This document shows positions 30,311 to 41,941 of a stretch of 64,000 bases of DNA, in pieces; within the stretch, counting starts at the first letter, position 1, and each line of letters begins with the position of its first letter. The stretch is taken from assembly GCA_039090855.1 (NCBI GenBank), contig CM077011.1, positions 21,825,001-21,889,000 on the forward strand, read 5' to 3'. Source of the stretch: Macrothele yani (taxonomy: Eukaryota; Arthropoda; Arachnida; Araneae; Macrothelidae). The translations under genes were made by a program, and so were the position numbers. The notes below the pieces were generated by a model. It did no database searches. It was given only the letters and a program-made list of their open reading frames with translations, and was not told where the DNA came from.

Positions 30311-31447
30311 GCAAATATATATGTGCCCTTCTTAAACTACATCGGCTTCTAATGTATAATTCGTGTAAAAATAGATATTAATGTATATGATAAACAGCGT
30401 CTTTCGAATGATGCTAAACAATTCAGAAAACCTGGCGACAAAGTCTTAGGATTTTAACGCACAACTCCGTGGCCAAGTTACTAAGAAATGTCCTTTCTAC
30501 GCGGCAAACGATATTTGTTGCAAGCGAAAAATTATATGAAAGTTCAGTGTACTTCTGCCAACTAATGAATAATAAAGGATGTATTTCACATTAATGAGGG
30601 CTGTTTCTTTTATGGTTAGACGGACAATGCAATGGTATTCATGCTTTACAGCGCATTACAAAATTTCACATTTGCATTTCAAATTGCGTCATAAGGGCTT
30701 CTTCAACCAAATTCGGGGAATCTCTCTCTCTCTCTCTCTCTCTCTGCGGTTTCTTTTTATTTTTTGGAACTCGTAATAAACTTTTAAATCACAGTTTCCT
30801 GTAGGGTTCACTGGCGACTGTGTACACCTACTCGGTGGTATTTCGATTGAAAAAAACTGTAGCGCGACATATTCAGATCAAGATAATTCGTCAAAATCAT
30901 CGGATTATTATTTGATTAAATGAAATGTTATCACTTCTTTTACTTCGCCCAATCTCATATTTATTTTTCACGTTTCTTCTTTTTCTGTTCTTATCTCTTA
31001 TGTTGTTTGTGCTGAGTTTCTGTGCCGTACGATTAGTAATACATATTAGTTTATGAAACGTGTGCCTACTAATTGTTTATCATAATCGGTAATCGGTTAA
31101 CGAAAGGAAAAGTGAATATATTCAAAGAGAGACCGAAACACGAACCTCCGCCGAAAACTATCTGTAACGTCGACATCTGCTTTTCGCTGAAAGTAGTTAC
31201 GCTAGGAACTTTTTCATACTGTATGTTACCGAAGATAAAAAGCAGTTCTTATTGGTTTTTATATGTTAATATCAAATGCCGAAGGGAATAAAATGGTTGA
31301 ACTGGCTAATGTCTCCTGTTTCAGAAAAATGAATTAAGCCTGTTATCATTAGGGAATTTATTGTTACATGGCAAAAAACGTTGTTAAATTCATTAGAACA
31401 TATAAATATATTTCGTGTTGCAAGTAAATATTAGATACGTGTCTGTC
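30311..31447. other. No recognisable gene; contains a TC microsatellite
   Basis: AT-rich. A perfect (TC)n run lies at 30721-30745. Nothing else is supported. Confidence 0.5.
30721..30745 (+). repeat. (TC)n microsatellite
   Basis: 25 bp of uninterrupted TC dinucleotide. Confidence 0.95.
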
Positions 31448-31697
31448 TTTTTTTTAATATTTGGAGGTTTAACAACCACCGTAAGCAACTGAATGGGCTA
31501 TAAGCAATCTGAATGGCTATAGAATCCCTCTCGCTTCCCAAGAACCAGTGACCCTAATTAAGGGCCATTGGTTCCACTGAAGGGAGACAGAGCCAGGTAC
31601 AAACACAACATCCCTGCCTCACCTGGAATCGAACCCGAGGACATATCGGAATAATTGGCAGTATCCAGTGATTAGACCACTGCGCCACCGGGCGGCC
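31448..31697 (-). mobile_element. tRNA-derived SINE S1, minus strand
   Basis: From the low-coordinate end: a T-run (the A tail in complement), ggaggtttaacaaccaccgt, the body gcaactgaatgggctata, an insertion or rearrangement around 31510-31550, and a ggccattggttcc block. The tRNA-like head lies at 31640-31697, with antisense B box gaatcgaaccc and antisense A box CCACTGCGCCACCGGGC. It is more diverged than the copies at 48140 and 55592. Confidence 0.85.
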
Positions 31698-31699
31698 TT

Positions 31700-32335
31700 A
31701 TATATGGAAATACAGATAAACAGGCATTTTATAAAATACATTTCTATATTCATTTTCTAAATAACGAAATTTTGTAAGAGATAATACTGTATTAAATACT
31801 AGTGAGTGAGAATGTAAGTGGGTGACTCAAAGGGAGGAACCACAAACGTCGTTCATATAAAGCTGACGACAACTCTACCTTCACATCGAGGGGTTGTCAT
31901 CTGATGTGATAGCTGACAACGCCCCTTTAACTAGAGTAAAGCGATATTGTATGTTATGGCCGTCGATCAAAGCTTAACTTTCAGGAGATTTCGCAAACGA
32001 AGTTTCATGACATTCAGCACTTTGAATGATTCCAGCTTGCTAACGTACGTCTGTGCCCGCTGCAACGACAAAACGTTTGAGAAAAACGGTTGTTTTAAAG
32101 CTTGATGCACTAAATGCATTCTAAACCAATAAAATTTAAATTAGGAATGATGGCTATGAAGAACAAAAATGTAGGTTTGCGAACCAGAAATTTGTTCCAG
32201 AAAAAATGTGAGATAAAATTTAAGAGGTCACTGAACCATAGAAGAAACCAAAATGAAGGAAAAATTTGGAGCTCAATGACACCTAACGTTAGTTGTTTGG
32301 CGGATTAGAAGAAAAACGCAGGTGTGGCTTCTTAT
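31700..32335. other. No recognisable gene or repeat
   Basis: AT-rich single-copy-looking sequence without family motifs. Confidence 0.5.
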
Positions 32336-33130
32336 AAAATCGAAGTTACGAGCGCTTTATAGAAGCTCGTATGCTTGCTATTTTATAGAACTTTCGATAA
32401 GGTTGTACGCTGAATCATTTACAGAATTTTAAGCAACCTTGACAATAGAACTTTCAGTAAGGTTGCATGCTTAATCATTTACAGAACTTTAAGCAACCTT
32501 GACAATAGAACTTTCGACAAGTTTGTTTCTAAAATTATAGCCAAGCTTGTGTGCATGTTCGTTTATAGAACTTTCGGAAAGCTTATATGATTTTTCATTT
32601 ACCAGACTTCGAGCAAACTACTGTTAGTATGCTTGATTATTTATATACTTTTTGGCAAGATTATATGCTTCTTCTATAAACGCTTTGTGAAGCTTCTATG
32701 TATGTTCGCTTACAAAACTTTCAGCAAGCTTGTATGTATATTCGTTTATAGAACTTTCTGCAACTTTTTATGCTTTGTGGCTTACTGGACCTTAGGTAAA
32801 CCTGAATACTTGCTTATAAAACTTTAGGTAAGTTCGTATGATTTTAGAACTGTAGCCAAGCTTGTATCCTTTTTCGTTTATAGAACTGTAGCCAAGCTTG
32901 TATCCTTTTTCGTTTATAGAACTGTAGCCAAGCTTGTATCCTTTTTCGTTTATAGAACTGTAGCCAAGCTTGTATCTTTTTTTCGTTTATAGAATTGTAG
33001 GCAAGCGTGCATGCTTTTTCTTTTGCAGAATTTTTGGTAAGCCTGTATGCTCTTCGTTTACTAAGCTTCAGGCAGTTTTATGTGATTGATTGCTTATAGA
33101 ACTTTAGGCAAGCTTGTATGCTTGTTTGTT
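32336..33130 (+). repeat. Minisatellite, ~36-bp unit
   Basis: Unit: tagaactgtagccaagcttg then tatcctttttcgttta. Four nearly identical copies start at about 32847, 32883, 32919 and 32955, spaced 36 bp. Units on both sides are increasingly diverged (tagaactttcgataaggttg, tagaactttcagtaaggttg), giving roughly 20 copies. There is no sustained open frame. Confidence 0.85.
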
Positions 33131-34084
33131 TAAAGCACTTTTTACGCATGAGCTTCACTTGACAAAACGGATTTGTGAAGACGACGTGAATTCTAACGTG
33201 TTTTATCATTCGTTAATATACACTGAACTGCCAGTTAAAAAGAACCAGGATTATATGCATACAGACTCAAACGTGTTCATTTTGTGTCACGACACTATGG
33301 TTACAAAATCAAATGAATGCTAACATCCGTTCGGAATTCGTTACGGATGGTCTAATGCGAACCTGACGTGATCTAACATTGAACGTATGACGGAAGTGGG
33401 CGTTTGGTAGAGTGGAGCACCTGTCATCACAGTTGTTGCAGATGACGAATGTAACAGAATAATAGTAGTAATAGAATATATAGAGTTTCACTCTTTACAA
33501 ACCTTAAATAAATAGTTAAGTACTGATAACCGTAGTTCACCACAAGAAGAGGGTTCAGGGCGGCTGATTTGTACCAGAAAACACACGCGGACAAGTGAGT
33601 CAAATAACAGGGAACTGAAATCAGGGATAATGCCAAACGTGATCTCAGTTTAAGAGCTGTACATTCCACCATCTGCGCTACAAGGTCTGGCAGCTTGTTT
33701 GTGTACTACTGCTGTCTGTAGCACACAACACAAAAATATCTCCACTAGCTTTCAAAATGATTGTAAGACGGCTAAGGTGTCTTGGCACATTGCGAGAATG
33801 AGAATGAGAATTTTAAGACAACATTGTGAGAACATTGCTTCATCTTTCATCTTTACCACTCTCCTGGTTGGCTTGCGTAGTTCAATGGAGTGTATGGACT
33901 CTTCATGGGCAACCTTAGGTCCCTTGGTTTGATTGGAACATCCCTTCAATGCACAAACTAAAGGCCTGCTTGAGCCTTAGTTTAGAAGCCCAACCTGGCT
34001 CATACTTATCAGCTTACGAACTGGCCGTTTCAGATTTTCACCCCAAGTTCTCCACCAATTATTTCAAATACAGCAGGCCTTCCT
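33131..34084. other. No recognisable gene or repeat
   Basis: Short overlapping frames only, without family motifs. Confidence 0.5.
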
Positions 34085-34498
34085 TTGGAGAAACGAAGGC
34101 GTTCCTCTGGAGGAACAAAGGCGTTCCTCTGGAGGAACAAAGGCCTTTCTCTGGGGAAACAAATGCCTTCCTCTGGGGAAACAAAGGCCTTCCTCTGGGG
34201 AAACAAATACCTTCCTCTGGGAAGACAAAGACCTTCCTGTGGGGAAACAAATACTTTCTCTGGGGAAACAAAGACCATCCTCTGGGGAAACAAATACTTT
34301 CTCTGGGGAAACAAAGGATTTCCTCTGGGGAAACAAAAACCTTCCTCTGGGGAAACAAAAACCTTCCTCTGGGGAAACAAAGACCTTCCTCTGAGGAAAC
34401 AAAGGTGTTCCTCTGGGAAAACAAAGACCTTCCTTTGGAGAAACAAAGACTTTCTCTGAAAAAACAAAGGCCTTCCTCTGGCGAAACAAAGCTGCTTT
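34085..34498. repeat. Minisatellite, 22-bp unit
   Basis: About 19 copies of ggggaaacaaaggccttcct plus ct, with occasional 21-bp variants. The unit lacks stops in most readings, so long open frames of up to about 180 codons run on both strands (GETKAFLWGNKGLPLGKQ-like on plus, FPRGRPLFPQRKVFVSPEEG on minus). Because 22 is not a multiple of three, the frames are permutations of one another. I regard these as by-products of the repeat. Confidence 0.9.
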
Positions 34499-34499
34499 C

Positions 34500-35910
34500 C
34501 TGAGCTGAACTTGAATAAGTGGAACGTAACGCAGAAAGACGTGCGATTTGTCGTAGGAATTCCTTTCAACGATGAGATTCAAACCAAACTACCTACTTCT
34601 GTTGCAGGTGCACACGTATTTCATTTTCCATATTTAAGCATAAGCAAGCTAGCCACGATCCCCAAATTATGCAAACAAATGATTCGAATTTCATCTCCGT
34701 TGTCAAAATGGATTGCGCCAGAATCTCGGCCAACATGACTTTGCGAAGCTTAAGAAGTCTGTTTATGTAAACATTACTCGGAAAATTAAGGAAATCGGAG
34801 TTCCAGGTATAAATGGTCTTGACCGAGTGTCATTTTTAAATACGAATTAAAAATCAAAATCACCCAAACTCATGAAGTAAATGCATCATTTATAAAAATT
34901 CTGCGTAGCGATGATCCAACGAATGCCCTCCAATGCCGAGGTTATGGTGTCTCAGGAAACTGAAACCAAAGATTGAAAACTGAATTTGATTCGAACCTTT
35001 AAAGAAATAAACCAGCCTATTTCAGAATTTCATTTTACATTCAGCTTCTCGATTTCAGTTGAAATTTTACCTGGTGTCCGATGGCTGATGTGCTGGGCTT
35101 TAGAGACCGGGGCAAGGCAATGCAAACCTTCTGCCCAATATATGTAAACGCCGTTGATTATCAAGTTCTTTCAACTATGGGGCAACTCTTTACCTCTGTA
35201 GCGATGGATACGTTCATCAGAAGAATGTACTATGCCACATTTCCCACGTTATCTCCCAGTGGTTTCAAGAATACGAGGGATACTTTTTTCTGCTTCCTTT
35301 GCTACCTTAGCCCCAGATCTCAAACGCATGCAGTCTTTGGAGGAAAACTTTGAGAGGGACCGCCACACAACTGGATCCACTGCAGGGTACATACTACGAT
35401 AAAATTTTAGCGTAACCTTACTAAAATTTAGGCGAATCAATGCCGAGGCGGACGGTTACAGCTTTGCAAGCCAGTGTTGATCTAACGTACTAATAGGTGC
35501 AGGGCTGCTCCTAAATTGAGCGAGGCCCTGGGTATATATTTTCGCAGGAGCCCCTGTCTAAATAAAAAAATCATTAAAATGTATTGCAAAATTCATAGGC
35601 CCATGTGAAGCATACTAATCTATCGACGAAGGTTTAGAATAGTAGAGAAGAGGTACTTGTGTATTTTTATTGTTCAATCAGTGCCTTCTTGAACTCTTTA
35701 TGCCGTAGTCACTGCATTCCTAGAATGCGATCTCTTTGTATGTTGACCATGGAGTGCAGGGATTTATATAATAGCCATAACTACAAAAACCTTCCAGAGA
35801 GCTCGACAATGAACTAATGTCAAAAATAATTGCTTTTTCATTTGGCTTCGGAATCCCAACAGAAAACTTTATTTCATTGGTAGCAAGCCTTAAAACTAAA
35901 ATCTCTGCCT
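34500..35910. other. No recognisable gene or repeat
   Basis: Frames at 34511-34738 and 35081-35353 (75 and 90 codons) show no family motif. AT-rich elsewhere. Confidence 0.5.
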
Positions 35911-36530
35911 TATGTTTCCAAAGCTAAGGCTTCTATACATATTTTCTTCGCAATTAATGTATGTCGCCCTGGTGGCGCAGTATTCTAAGCGATGGCCTCT
36001 GGTCATTCGTCCAAAAGGGGTCGGGGTTCGAATCCCGTGAGGCATGGATGTTGTGTTGTCTTACGGCACTGGCTCTGTCCCTTCCCTGGAACCAGTGACC
36101 CTAAATTAGGGACGGGTGACTGCTTATAGCCCATTGAGTTGCTCACGGTGGTCTTGAAACCTTCTACCCCCCCCCCCAAAAAAGTGTTCCCAAGGATGAA
36201 AATTTGCATTTCGATAGAATTACATTTACGTTATAGCATGGGATACTTAATTTTTGTTAAAGCATAACCATAATTATATTAAAAATCAACCATTTTTCTT
36301 TGAGTAATGTTCAGACCCGTTAATAGATGGCGCGACCTGTGCATTGATGATATCAGTAGACAAATATATGTTGGATTGCTTAATTCTGGTTATGTTTTAG
36401 AAAGTATTAAGTATCCCATGCTGTAACTTAAAGTTGGTTTTATAGATGTGCAAATTTTCATCCTTGAGAATACATTATTTTCGAAGAAAATATGTAAAGA
36501 AGTTTTCCCAATGGAAACATATGCCAGAGA
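35911..36530. mobile_element. Palindromic MITE (family P, copy 3), interrupted by a SINE
   Basis: cttctatacatattttcttc then gcaattaatgt (35931-35960) and gttcccaaggatgaaaattt (from 36186) match adjacent parts of copies 1 and 2. A SINE sits exactly between them. The second arm runs to ttttcccaatgg near 36516. The outer TTAA ends are lost. Apart from the SINE, it keeps the central gatggcgcgacctgtg. Confidence 0.8.
35964..36183 (+). mobile_element. tRNA-derived SINE S1, plus strand
   Basis: The head CGCCCTGGTGGCGCAGTATT has A box TGGCGCAGTATT, and GGGGTTCGAATCCCG gives a perfect B box. The body atggatgttgtgttg, tgaccctaaattagggacgg and agcccattgagttgctcacg follows. It ends in 11 C then 6 A. It is inserted in the family P MITE; I cannot define a clear target duplication. 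Confidence 0.9.
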
Positions 36531-38055
36531 TTTTAGGCGCAACATTGAGGCGAAAGTAATAATAGGGAATATATGGGAGGAAAGGCTGAAACCCGAAATG
36601 GAAAACACAGCTTGTCCTTTATATATAAAGTTGCATACGTTTGGATGATCTAGTCGTACACCAGCGAACGCAAGATATAAAATGACACACAGAATTCATA
36701 AATTATCACAAGTTTATTCCAGAAAATCAAGTTTTATCTTCATTTCAGCAGAATCATTAATCATGTTGCAACCCAGATTACGACATAACGCATTTCGTTT
36801 TGACAGTACTGTCACGTTAGGTAGCATTCCTTGAGCCATTTTACTATTTTTTTTAATTAATTTCAATGTAGAGGAACTTTGCTCTGCTGAGACAGTAGTA
36901 ACTGGAATTATCAAAAAATTTGTAAGGCAATACTGAAACTTAAAAGTGAATCAATACAAACTGTACATGAGGGAATCCAGAAACATCGTGTCTAAAGTAG
37001 GACAATTAGTTGGCTTATTTTAAGGATATTCAGACGTTCTCGTAACTCAAACAATATATCGCATACAAACAAGGCAACAATCGCTTGGTTGTGAAGGTCA
37101 TTCATAAATATTTTGTTTCATTCTGCGCATTACATTTTTATCTTAATAATCAATGGGCCTACGATAGGTGCGGCATCCCAAAGCGCGGGATCCCGTGTCA
37201 AATGCTGCCCTGATCAGACAAGTGGTCCAAATAAATAGGGAACTCAGTTTATAGCGCTATACTTTATTCTACCAGAAGCATTGGAAAATATCCTAATAAG
37301 ATAGAAAAGAACGACAGCATTTGCATTAATCATTTATGCCACAGGAAAGAAAATATGTTACTCGGTAACCTGTAGAACACAAATTTGAGTTTTCATTGTG
37401 TGTTTGGCATTAATATCGTGGTTCTGTTATAATAGACTACAGTAAATTAGAACTTACTGATTTCTTAAGTAACCTCACATCTTCGAATTCACGAGACGTC
37501 GCAGTATTTTGATGGAAGACAACCGTGTACTGAGTAACGCAATGCTTCATATTAAACAACTCTGCTTCAGATATCCATCAACACCAATGTAATAACGTAT
37601 TCGTTTCCTTACCTGCAAAATACAAAAAAAGATAATTGTTTTAGCCAACACATACTTAAATATTTTTAAAGGATATTTAACATATACATATCAGAGAAAT
37701 ATTTTTTTCCTGTACATATACACATCACATTTACTATTCTTTTCGTTATCTATGCAAGACATTCAATATTTTTTCAGCAAGTCATTAAAACACAAGATAT
37801 TCAATTTTCAGTTGTAATTGAATCCTTCCCATTAGGAACAAAACATTTCAAAGTTATTCATGCTCAACCGAACCTGTTATAAAAAAGAAAAAAAAACTAA
37901 CCAGATTTGTACAGTCCATAAAACAAGTAGAAACTTGCCGTACTAGCGGCTGAAATGAATTTTATGAAAATTAACTAATTGTGCATAAAACGTTTCAAAG
38001 GCGGAAAAAATATATCAAAGACAAAGCCGTTTTCAAATCCAACTATTAAAAGAAG
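36531..38055. other. No recognisable gene or repeat
   Basis: Very AT-rich. No family motif, inverted repeat or copy of the repeats in this window was detected. Confidence 0.5.
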
Positions 38056-38059
38056 AAAT

Positions 38060-38540
38060 ATGGAGGAGAAGACGAAATAACTTTGCACTCCCTTGTGGCG
38101 TCCAAATCATTCTTCACCAAATATTAATTACTGAATATTTCCCACCAAAGGATCCGATGCAAAAAGAATGTCAAATCGGACGATAAGAAGCAGAGATAAC
38201 GGGAGAAATCGCAATTACTCTCCCGTAGCAGAAAAAACATGCATTGCTTCAAAGAGAATTTGCACCCAAAATTCTCTTTTTTACAAATGGTATCGAACGG
38301 ACGAAGTAAGTTTTTCATTCGGATATTTAGAAGTAATTATATTGACTTAAATGCATTTGGAATCGGTGGGATCTGCATTTACGTCTTCTAGTGGCAACGT
38401 TATGCATTGCAAAAAAATACCGGAAAACCAGATAATCTTTCCCAAATTTAAAACCCAAAGCAAAATGAATTTTTCAAATCGAACTAATTGTTGCAGAGAT
38501 ATGGTGTCCAAAGGTAAATAGACGGATGGATTTTTTTTTT
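38060..38540 (+). repeat. Degenerate ~150-bp tandem repeat array (third location)
   Basis: Contains gataagaagcagagataacg, ctctcccgtagcagaaaaaa, gtcttctagtggcaacgtta and gttgcagagatatgg in the order and rough spacing of the array at 1-3150, same orientation. About three units. Confidence 0.55.
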
Positions 38541-39209
38541 CAGAAAAATCTGCTAAGCATTAGAACTGGCGTTTAAGCCTATGTACAGACGTCAGAATTA
38601 AAATCGAGCCACCCCTTTAACTTTGGAACCCTTTCCCGCCTGTAAACAAGTGCCGTTGGAAAACACGTAAAGGGAACTATCACGTTATGCGAAGAAACAG
38701 GCTAATTAAGCAAATTAAATTGCGAATCATCTCCGAATTTCTCAATATAAGTGGTATGTTATTTTGTGCGCATTCCGTACAGCACATGGAAAAAACCCTA
38801 AATTCCAAATTTCATACAAATCGACCAATAAATACGTCTAATGCAATTTGCCTTGATAAGGCCGGCAAAAGCTCCACGAAATATCTTTGTTATTACACAC
38901 TTGCGGAGAAGTGAGGCTTCATTGAATTTTTAATTGATAGACTGGAGTTTGACTGATACCCGAGCATAATAAAGATTTCCCATCTTTTTCTAGAGACAGA
39001 ATTTCCATTGTGTTTTCTTTATTTTGCAAGAAATGCTATGCTGGATGCTAGACATTTTTAATTTCCTGGCTCTCCAACGCAATCGTGGTTTAAAGCGGAA
39101 AGTTTTCGAGACGAGCTTCTTTTATAAAATGGATGAACGCACGTGTTCTCTGCACCAGAGGCTTTTATTTTTACATGAATTGTCATGCCGCACTTCCGTG
39201 GAAGGTTCT
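38541..39209. other. No recognisable gene or repeat
   Basis: Frames at 38687-38914 and 39024-39278 lack family motifs; the second overlaps the hairpin that follows. Confidence 0.5.
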
Positions 39210-39312
39210 ACGTCAATTCGTCGCGTGCGTCAATTCGTCGACTGCGTAGTCGACGAATTGACGCAGGCGACGAATTGACGTAGTCGACGAATTGACGCAC
39301 GCGACGAATTGT
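39210..39312. repeat. GC-rich iteron hairpin
   Basis: Six copies of a 13-mer related to CGACGAATTGACG are spaced 18-19 bp, the first two inverted relative to the last four. Arm 39210-39242 pairs with 39249-39281 over 33 bp with one mismatch and a 6-base loop (TGCGTA). Most of the same arm (29 bases) pairs perfectly with 39284-39312. The stem includes GTCGAC palindromes. Its base composition is clearly richer in CpG than the AT-rich surroundings. No terminal transposon structure is visible. Confidence 0.88.
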
Positions 39313-39759
39313 CGGGACACCCCGTGGGAATGATTTTCCACGGCACCAATTTATTTTAGGATGACTAGAACATAAATGGTTTTGAAATTTCTTGCTTAAC
39401 AATGGCTAATAAGTCTGACTTGCCATTGTGGAGAAAAGAATTTTCAAAAAAAAAAAAAGTTTGAGCTACCCATAATACCGTAGATTTTAAAATTTCTTTA
39501 ATGGCAAAAGAAAAAAAAACATAAAATACTTTAAATCCTCCATTAAATGAATGGTAGGATTTGTATCAAAATTTCAATTACCAGCGTCCCTTTTCACCAC
39601 TATCGGAAATTTTGTAATTTTCTAGTATCCTATAATTCATGTAAATTAGTATTCCTGAAAGCAATTTTTTTCCAAAATTTTCTAATTCCATAACTTTTAC
39701 TAACAGGATATTGCTGAACATGCAGAAGATAAAGACACTTAAAGCTTCCAAGCTTTCTT
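39313..39759. other. No recognisable gene or repeat
   Basis: AT-rich with A-runs; nothing supported. Confidence 0.5.
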
Positions 39760-40700
39760 CCGATCATTACGAGAGACTCCTGAGTATACACAAAGTCAAA
39801 GCGACTGGCGTCCAAACACTGCGGTCGTCCATAATTACCAGACTCTCGATCATGCAAACCTCTATAGCGACCTAGGCTCCCATGACAGAGTCTAGATAAT
39901 GAAAACTTCCGGAACGAACCAGACGCCCTCTCGATCATGGAAACCCCCATAAAGACCAAGACGCCAATAACCGAGACTCTCTATCATAAAAGCTACCATA
40001 ATGACGCAGACGCCCATAACGGCAGAGACTCGATCACGAAAGCTGCCATAATGAAGCAGACGCCCATAACAACAGGGACTCTCGACCATGCAAACCTTCG
40101 TAAATTACCAAACATCCAAAATCGCAGACTCTTCATTATGCAGACCTTATTGACGAACCAGACAGCCATAACGACAGAGACTCCTGATGATGCAAACCTC
40201 CATAACGACCCAGACGCCCATAACGGCCAATACTCTCGATCGTGCACACTTCGTAATGAACCAGACGCCCATGACGACAGACTCTTGATAATGAAATCTT
40301 CCACAACGACCCATACACCCATGACGACACTCTTGATGATGCAATCTTCCAGAACGACCCATACGCCCATGACGACACTCTTGATGATGCAATCTTCCAG
40401 AACGACCGATACGCCCACGACGACACTCTTGGTGATGCAATCTTCCAGAACGACCCATACGCCCATGATGACACTCTTGATAATGAAATCTTCCACAACG
40501 ACCCATACGCCCATGACGATACTCTTGATGATGCAATCTTCCAGAACGACCCATACGCCCATGACGACAGACACTTAATGATGGAATCATCCAGAATGAC
40601 CCATACGCCCATGACGACACTTTTGATGATGCAATCTTCCAGAACGACCCATACGCTCATGACGATTGACTCTTGATGATGCAACCTTCTAGAACGACAC
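39760..40700. repeat. Minisatellite, 48-bp unit with older ~50-bp periphery
   Basis: Homogeneous core at about 40283-40690. The unit ttgatgatgcaatcttccag then aacgacccatacgcccatga cgacactc recurs at 40333, 40381, 40429, 40477 and 40525. Outer parts (39760-40280) are diverged relatives with variable length. Because 48 is a multiple of three, a 213-codon plus frame (39937-40578) shows a 16-residue repeat MMQSSRTTHTPMTTLL, and several minus frames also stay open. Openness on both strands argues for a repeat artefact rather than a protein. Confidence 0.88.
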
Positions 40701-40939
40701 GTACGCCCGAGACTCCCGATCACACAAACTGCCGTAATGACCCAGACGCTCATAATGACCTAGTCTGTATATCATGTAAACCTCCATAACGACCATACGC
40801 ACAAGACCTCGATGACGCAAACCGCTATGACCACCGAGACTCGGTCTCTTCCCCAGTAGACGAGTAGGAACACGAACATGCAGCCTTTTCACCAGTGGAG
40901 ATCAGTCGTTCACGATGGACCGGGCGTCCCGAATGAAGA

Positions 40940-41090
40940 ATGGATATTGTGCGTGCTTCGTAGCGGCTTCCTCTGTCCCTTCCCTGGAACAAGTGGTCGG
41001 AAATTAAGGACAGAAGAGTGCGTAGAGCCCTAGGAGCTGTTCATGAATGTAATTAAATCCCCACTTATCCCCCCCCCCCAGAAAATATGC
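40940..41090 (+). mobile_element. SINE S1 body, degenerate plus-strand copy
   Basis: atggatattgtgcgtgcttc, ctctgtcccttccctggaac, aagtggtcggaaattaagga and the end ttatcccccccccca resemble the S1 body and the C-run tail seen at 36167-36177. The tRNA-like head is not recognisable. Flanks at 40700-40940 and 41090-41257 show nothing else. Confidence 0.6.
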
Positions 41091-41257
41091 AGACGACCTT
41101 AACAGCTGACGTTATTGAACGAGCAGTGAGCCATATTTTGAGTCCCAATCATCATACTTCGATACGTAGCTTTTCCTCTCTGCCTTAATGTGATTATTGA
41201 AAGTAACCCACCGTCATTAGCAGGTACACTAATAAGAGAATTATCATGAACTTCACT

Positions 41258-41380
41258 TCCTCGGATGGCCTAGGGATTTGAGGCGAAGGCTTCTGACCAT
41301 TCGTCCAAAATAGACTTGGAATAGATCCCCAATTGGAATACGGGCTGTGTGTTTGATGGCGCTAGGACAGTGCATACCTT
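41258..41380 (+). mobile_element. SINE S1 head, degenerate plus-strand copy
   Basis: cctcggatggcctagggatt, aggcgaaggcttctgaccat then tcgtccaaaa resembles the S1 tRNA-like head (ggcctctgatcattcgtcc). The B box region is degraded (gaatagatccc). Confidence 0.45.
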
Positions 41381-41490
41381 CTCAGTGATAGACCAGGATT
41401 GTAGTGCCGAATTTACCAGTTTTGTGCGAAATTGGGAACATATGGCTGTAATAAGCCTTAGATGTTTATAGTAGTCATTTAACCATAAAA

Positions 41491-41941
41491 CAAACAAGTT
41501 AGTTAATTCATGCAATGCATTGATTATGATACGCTTTCCAACATACCAGAAATCATTACTCAAGTTATGAGGATAATGGTTGTGGAATAAATCTCGCTCC
41601 TGTGCCCTGACCTTTGACCCCATTTCGATGGTATTAAACAGAATTGGTTCGGTATACCTCTGGAATAACATATTCAAGATTTGTCGAAATAGAAGTATTT
41701 TTAGTCAAGTTATGAGGATAATAGCTGTTGAATAAACATCGCTCCTATGTCCTGACGTTTGACCCCATTTCGCCAATTTTCCTTAGGGTTCGTCCCCAGG
41801 AGAGCCCCTATCACATAGAAGTATTTCATCGAAATCGAACCAGTTTTGCGCGAGTTATAGTGCGGACGGACGGACAGACAGACAGACAAACAAACAAAGC
41901 TGGAGCATACACGCTTCTTCAACCTATGGTTAGAAAGCGTA
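41491..41941 (-). mobile_element. Family H element, copy 5 (reverse orientation)
   Basis: Minus-strand copy. The 5' hairpin end is at 41909-41941 (acgcttcttcaacc...agaaagcgt on plus). The 3' end is at 41491-41545 (caagttagttaattcatgca then atgcattgattatgatacgc). TGACCTTTGACCCC at about 41608 and TGACGTTTGACCCC at about 41752 are the antisense DR1-like motifs, 144 bp apart. About two core units. Confidence 0.83.

Noticed and set aside
32336..33130. Regular short repeats considered as a CRISPR array
   Set aside because: Repeats are directly contiguous without unique spacers, no cas genes are present, and the context is eukaryotic. The same holds for the arrays at 34085, 40283, 48908 and 55333.
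34030..34582. Several 120-184 codon frames on both strands
   Set aside because: By-products of the 22-bp minisatellite; the same peptide motifs recur in permuted frames.
39937..40578. 213-codon plus frame with a 16-residue Thr-rich repeat
   Set aside because: Explained by a 48-bp minisatellite; several minus-strand frames are equally open, so coding is not indicated.
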